Positions 62,561 to 64,000 of a stretch of DNA of 64,000 nt are shown in pieces (within the stretch, counting starts at the first letter, position 1; each line of letters begins with the position of its first letter). The notes under the pieces were generated by a model that was not told the origin of the DNA, ran no database searches, and saw only the letters and a list, made by a program, of their open reading frames with translations. Source of the DNA: Trichinella spiralis (Eukaryota > Nematoda > Enoplea > Trichinellida > Trichinellidae); assembly GCA_000181795.3 (NCBI GenBank), contig CM012954.1, positions 3,991,175 to 4,055,174 on the forward strand, given 5' to 3'. A program made the position numbers and the translations under genes.

Positions 62561-64000
62561 ATTAGTAAATTGGCGGCATTGCCTTTGGTGCAAAAACTTT
62601 ATTTCCATTCGAAAGTGGGACAATGAGACAAGTATAATTGAAAACTTGTCAAATGAGGAATGTTATTACGTTTCTATTGAAATTTCAAATCACATTACAT
62701 AATATGCATAAATTAACTTTGAGGAATGGTTAAAAATTCATAGATGATCAAGACCATACACGTCACCATGATTCTAATTTAAAAAATACGTGCATACTGT
62801 TACTCAGTTTGAAGCAATTATTACAGACTAACAGAGAGCTAATACCTAATAGAAAGCTAACAACCGTCAAACTTTACGCTGTTGCATGAAAGAGTATAGT
62901 CAAAATACTTCAAAAAATGTTCAATCATGATATGATATCAATGGGAACAATAGGAAAGGAAATAGAATTTGCGCGCTAAATAAAAACACATATATATACA
63001 TTTGATTTACATTCATACGAAAATTTTCGATAATTTCCGTATAGTAAAATTGCTGATTCCAATAGCATTTATACCTGACTTTCATTTTTGTAATACAGAA
63101 TGCTTCAAATTGAAAAAATTCAAATTACGCAATATGATTGATTGCACACAATATAGACATGAGAATTAATTAAAATGAACAAAACGAATTTTACTTTTCA
63201 TGTAGTATTGCATTATTTCCTTCTATAAATGACACCGCTACTATCAAGCAATTTTGCCAAGTATCTCATTAAATAATCAATTGCGTAACATTGAGAGTAT
63301 TTTTAATTAACAATTGTACAATACTGTTTCTGAAAATGAAGAAAGATTTTAATAATACATTGTAATTCCCTAGAGGCAGGACTATCGCTTTGCTGCGCTT
63401 AGGAGTAGTTATGTCAACAAATTAGAATAAATGTGAAGCGAGTGCGCATTACTTTTTCTTAAATTGTTAATTTGTTTTATTTTCAACCATTGATATTGAT
63501 AACTTTGACAAAATACAATATTTCAAGCTTATTTGCATACGCGTCATTTCATTATGGTGAACTAACCGAAAACTGAATCAAACAGCCACATTGTTGGTAC
63601 CGTTGAGATGCTCAATGAATAATTAAGATCGTGAACAGCATAAATATCAATGAAATGATCGTTTTTTCATTTAGTCAAACATATTCCAAGTCATACGATA
63701 GACACTCAGGTATTAATAAGTATTGGCAGTCACAGCTGGAAAAATTCCAATCTAATGGTGGAATAAATGAGATACTCTCATAGGAAAATAATAAATAGAA
63801 GATTTTGTGCACACTTCAAGCTGTCCCGAAACAACTTTTCAAAATTTATTCCAAATGGACGGAAAATGAAGAAAAATCGACTTGCCCAAAACAAAGAAAT
63901 ATTGCACAAAACGGTGCAATTTCAACGAATACCTCACTAAAGTGACGAAAATGCTTCCATTACTAAAATTCAAGCATCTTGGTTCCGTTTCTAGAGAGTA
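62561..64000. other. AT-rich sequence, no gene seen
   Basis: No convincing coding, RNA or repeat feature was found in the last 1.4 kb. Confidence 0.5.

Noticed and set aside
1-64000. tRNA, rRNA, spliced-leader RNA or CRISPR features
   Set aside because: A by-eye search for T-loop GGTTC-AATCC motifs and for regularly spaced direct repeats found none; the one GGTTCAAATCC near 43,985 is inside a Kunitz-gene exon.

Overview
The window is AT-rich eukaryotic DNA with small introns (mostly 50-150 bases). The gene models read like a nematode. The vesicular acetylcholine transporter closely follows the nematode UNC-17 pattern and sits just upstream of choline acetyltransferase in the same orientation. 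A caveolin and a very long multi-Kunitz protein of the moulting-inhibitor type are also present. AT content, intron style and long AT-rich spacers suggest an early-branching (clade I, Trichinella-like) nematode, but this is inference only. All coding models below were joined by hand from splice sites and checked for continuous phase.

Layout. 0.5-3.2 kb (minus): a short unidentified coding fragment, then an SLC17-type (sialin/vesicular glutamate/phosphate) transporter. 3.2-10.1 kb: AT-rich spacer ending in a GC-rich island in front of a four-exon caveolin (plus, 10.1-11.2 kb). 13.2-20.6 kb (minus): the cholinergic gene locus, VAChT/unc-17 (two exons) followed by ChAT/cha-1 (13 visible exons and a candidate start exon). 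20.6-26.6 kb: spacer. 26.6-32.2 kb: compact housekeeping cluster with AIMP2 and mitochondrial ribosomal protein mS25 on the plus strand, and acylaminoacyl-peptidase (APEH) on the minus strand meeting mS25 tail to tail only 40 bases apart. 33.8-39.6 kb (plus): a 22-exon CECR2-type chromatin-remodelling subunit with a bromodomain. 40.1-42.3 kb (minus): a secreted coiled-coil protein with a fibrinogen C-terminal domain. 43.2-49.2 kb (minus): a 23-exon, 1276-residue secreted protein with nine Kunitz domains.

The Kunitz gene's first four exons lie in a large imperfect palindrome (about 48.2-50.6 kb, centre near 49,372). The right arm carries a head-to-head, decayed copy of those exons. A 10-base N gap follows at 50,783.

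The last 13 kb hold no gene I can name. They contain a tandem array of exon-plus-intron units (57.5-58.4 kb), a degenerate GC-richer minisatellite (58.7-59.2 kb), a 251-base tandem duplication carrying exon-like frames on the minus strand (59.6-60.1 kb), and scattered minus-strand exon-like frames to 62.6 kb. This is the most likely place for something undescribed.
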